DNA of 64,000 nucleotides from Cloeon dipterum (Eukaryota > Arthropoda > Insecta > Ephemeroptera > Baetidae): the NCBI RefSeq assembly GCF_949628265.1, contig NC_088790.1, forward strand, positions 3,228,545-3,292,544. Direction: 5' to 3'. The notes below the pieces were generated by a model that saw only the letters and a program-made list of their open reading frames with translations, was not told the DNA's origin and searched no databases. Shown here one piece after another: positions 62,556-64,000 of this stretch. How positions within the stretch are numbered: the stretch's first letter is position 1; the number at the start of each line of letters is the position of its first letter. The position numbers and the translations under genes were made by a program.

Positions 62556-62842
62556 GTCGACAATTCGATACAACGTGCTGTAAATTGGCGGATTTTGGTC
62601 TGAACCTACCAATCAGAGAAGGGAGCGGTTCTCTGATTGGCTAACGCTGGTATGAAATCGAGACATTAGCGCCACAGCGACAGCCAGCGAAAGCAACCAG
62701 AAGCCTGATTCGGTTTGGCGCTGCTGTCTCGATCTCGTCAATCAGAGAGATCCGATCCCTTTTTTGATTGGTTGCTGGCGTTCTCCAAAAACCGCCAAAA
62801 TAGCGGTTTTTACGTTTTCACTGATCGTGTTGGATTGTCGAC
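62556..62842. mobile_element. CCAAT-palindrome MITE, copy 3
   Basis: Ends GTCGACAATTC (62556) and GATTGTCGAC (62833-62842) are inverted. The arms carry CCAATCAGAGAAGGGAGCGG/TTCTCTGATTGG and the TGGCGCTGCTGTCTCGATCT block. This copy lacks the outer CAATCGATT ends seen in copy 2. Confidence 0.8.
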
Positions 62843-64000
62843 CAAGTAATTCTGGTTTCTATCCTGTTTATGTCAAAAAAGAAATTCCAGTGCTACTTTA
62901 AATACATATATTATTTATGGAGGTAAAAAATAAATATCCCATCAAACCTCCCCAACGATCGTGAATAATGTTCGTGACTCTGTTTTTTCTTTATTGTTCT
63001 TGTACGGAGAAACTTTCTAGTTTAGTTGAGCTATGAAATCTGTTTGTTGATATCTTTCCGTCGTTCAAAAAGCACTTAAAAAAACAGAGCGTATAATATA
63101 TAGATCTCTACTCCGAGGAAAAAAATGGCATTGCTCGGACGACGGAAGAGAGTTAAATGTATCGATGGTTCTCCTTCTTAGAGCGCCAGCCCCAGTTCTG
63201 CGAGTCGGGGAGCTGGCGAGAGAGATTTGTCTGTCAAAGAATGATGCCGCCGGAATGTGGTCAATTACTAGCGGCAGTGTTTTGCCTGGGTCGCTACAAT
63301 ATATTTTTTCGGCGGCGGGCGGCGCCTCGCGTCTTTGCTCCGGAGCCGCCGAGCTAGCGGGCGGCCAGCGCCAGGCAAAAGGAGAAATCCAATTGCTGGC
63401 TGGCACCAGCAAGTGGGGTGCGTCATAAAGCACGCCGACGACGACTTTAATGAAAATAACCACAATGGCACTGAAAGTTGCTCGCACTCCTCACTTTTTC
63501 GTACATCATTTTTTGCACTTTTCCTCCTCGTGCCAGCTCTTAAAAGTATTTATAAAAGCCTTTCGCCCGCCGCTTACTGCTTAACGCACGCGCTCGCTCA
63601 GGTTTGCCTGGCAAAGGGCGAAATGAGAAATTTAATCGTGTAGAGCAGGAGATGAAATGTGTGGGAACTTCAAAGGTGCGGCTACAAATCTTCCGAGAAA
63701 ACTAAATTAGAAACACATGAAACCCAGTTAATGAATACGATTCCAGGAAACACTACTTGACGCTCCCTTTCATACTCTTTCTACATCCACAAGAAAAAAA
63801 ATATATATTTGCTGCGCACTTTCAGTAATACCTACTGTGCTGAGAATGTTCCACCCAACAGTTTTGTTCCAAAAACCGTAAAATAGACTTGCGTGACTCG
63901 GACCGAAAGTATTACACGGCGATAAAGATCTCAATCTGTAAATGCCCGACAAACACACAAAAATCTGAATGTTTGCGAACGCACGTGAATTTTATGCCTC
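62843..64000. other. Non-coding stretch to window end (part 10)
   Basis: A GC-rich patch (63180-63440) has overlapping open frames on both strands but no recognisable domain. No supported feature. Confidence 0.5.

Overview
The window is nuclear DNA of an arthropod, most likely an insect. Genes are split by short GT-AG introns (many 50-60 bp), polyadenylation signals follow the genes, and intergenic DNA is AT-rich with long (CT)n tracts and many degenerate transposable elements. I cannot name the species.

Layout. (1) 1-24,500 holds a tandem array of three plus-strand M1-family aminopeptidase N (APN-like) genes with the same 14-intron plan. Each is preceded by a related promoter, a non-coding first exon and a long first intron. 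Copies 1 and 2 are close relatives and copy 3 is the outgroup. Copy 3 has an intact signal-peptide exon. In copies 1 and 2 that exon is split by a shared insertion of about 570 bp that contains splice-like signals. Copy 2 later gained a 204-bp inverted-repeat element inside that insertion. The active sites differ: copy 1 looks canonical, copy 2 has Phe in place of the catalytic Tyr, and copy 3 has an altered GAMEN motif. (2) 24,538-27,416 (minus) encodes a two-domain FDXACB1-like protein (DUF2431/BMT5-like methyltransferase fold plus FDX-ACB domain). (3) 27,785-35,837 (plus) encodes UPF1, the nonsense-mediated decay RNA helicase, complete in 15 exons; it shares a 368-bp divergent promoter with the FDXACB1-like gene. 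(4) 37,430-38,235 is a CpG-rich promoter-like region ending in a candidate 8-codon first coding exon with a consensus donor. (5) 38,236-64,000 contains no convincing conserved coding exon. It is probably a large first intron or regulatory DNA, seeded with a LINE remnant, a hairpin MITE family with CCAAT palindromes, a three-copy dispersed repeat of about 400 bp, (CT)n tracts, and one unusual 66-bp stem hairpin whose only three non-Watson-Crick pairs are all G:U.

Functionally, the APN array looks like a secreted or digestive peptidase family diverging by duplication and transposon insertion. The FDXACB1-like and UPF1 genes are housekeeping RNA-metabolism genes. All exon boundaries were assigned by hand from splice consensus, reading frame and similarity among copies or to known family sequence; exon lengths sum to a multiple of three for every gene.
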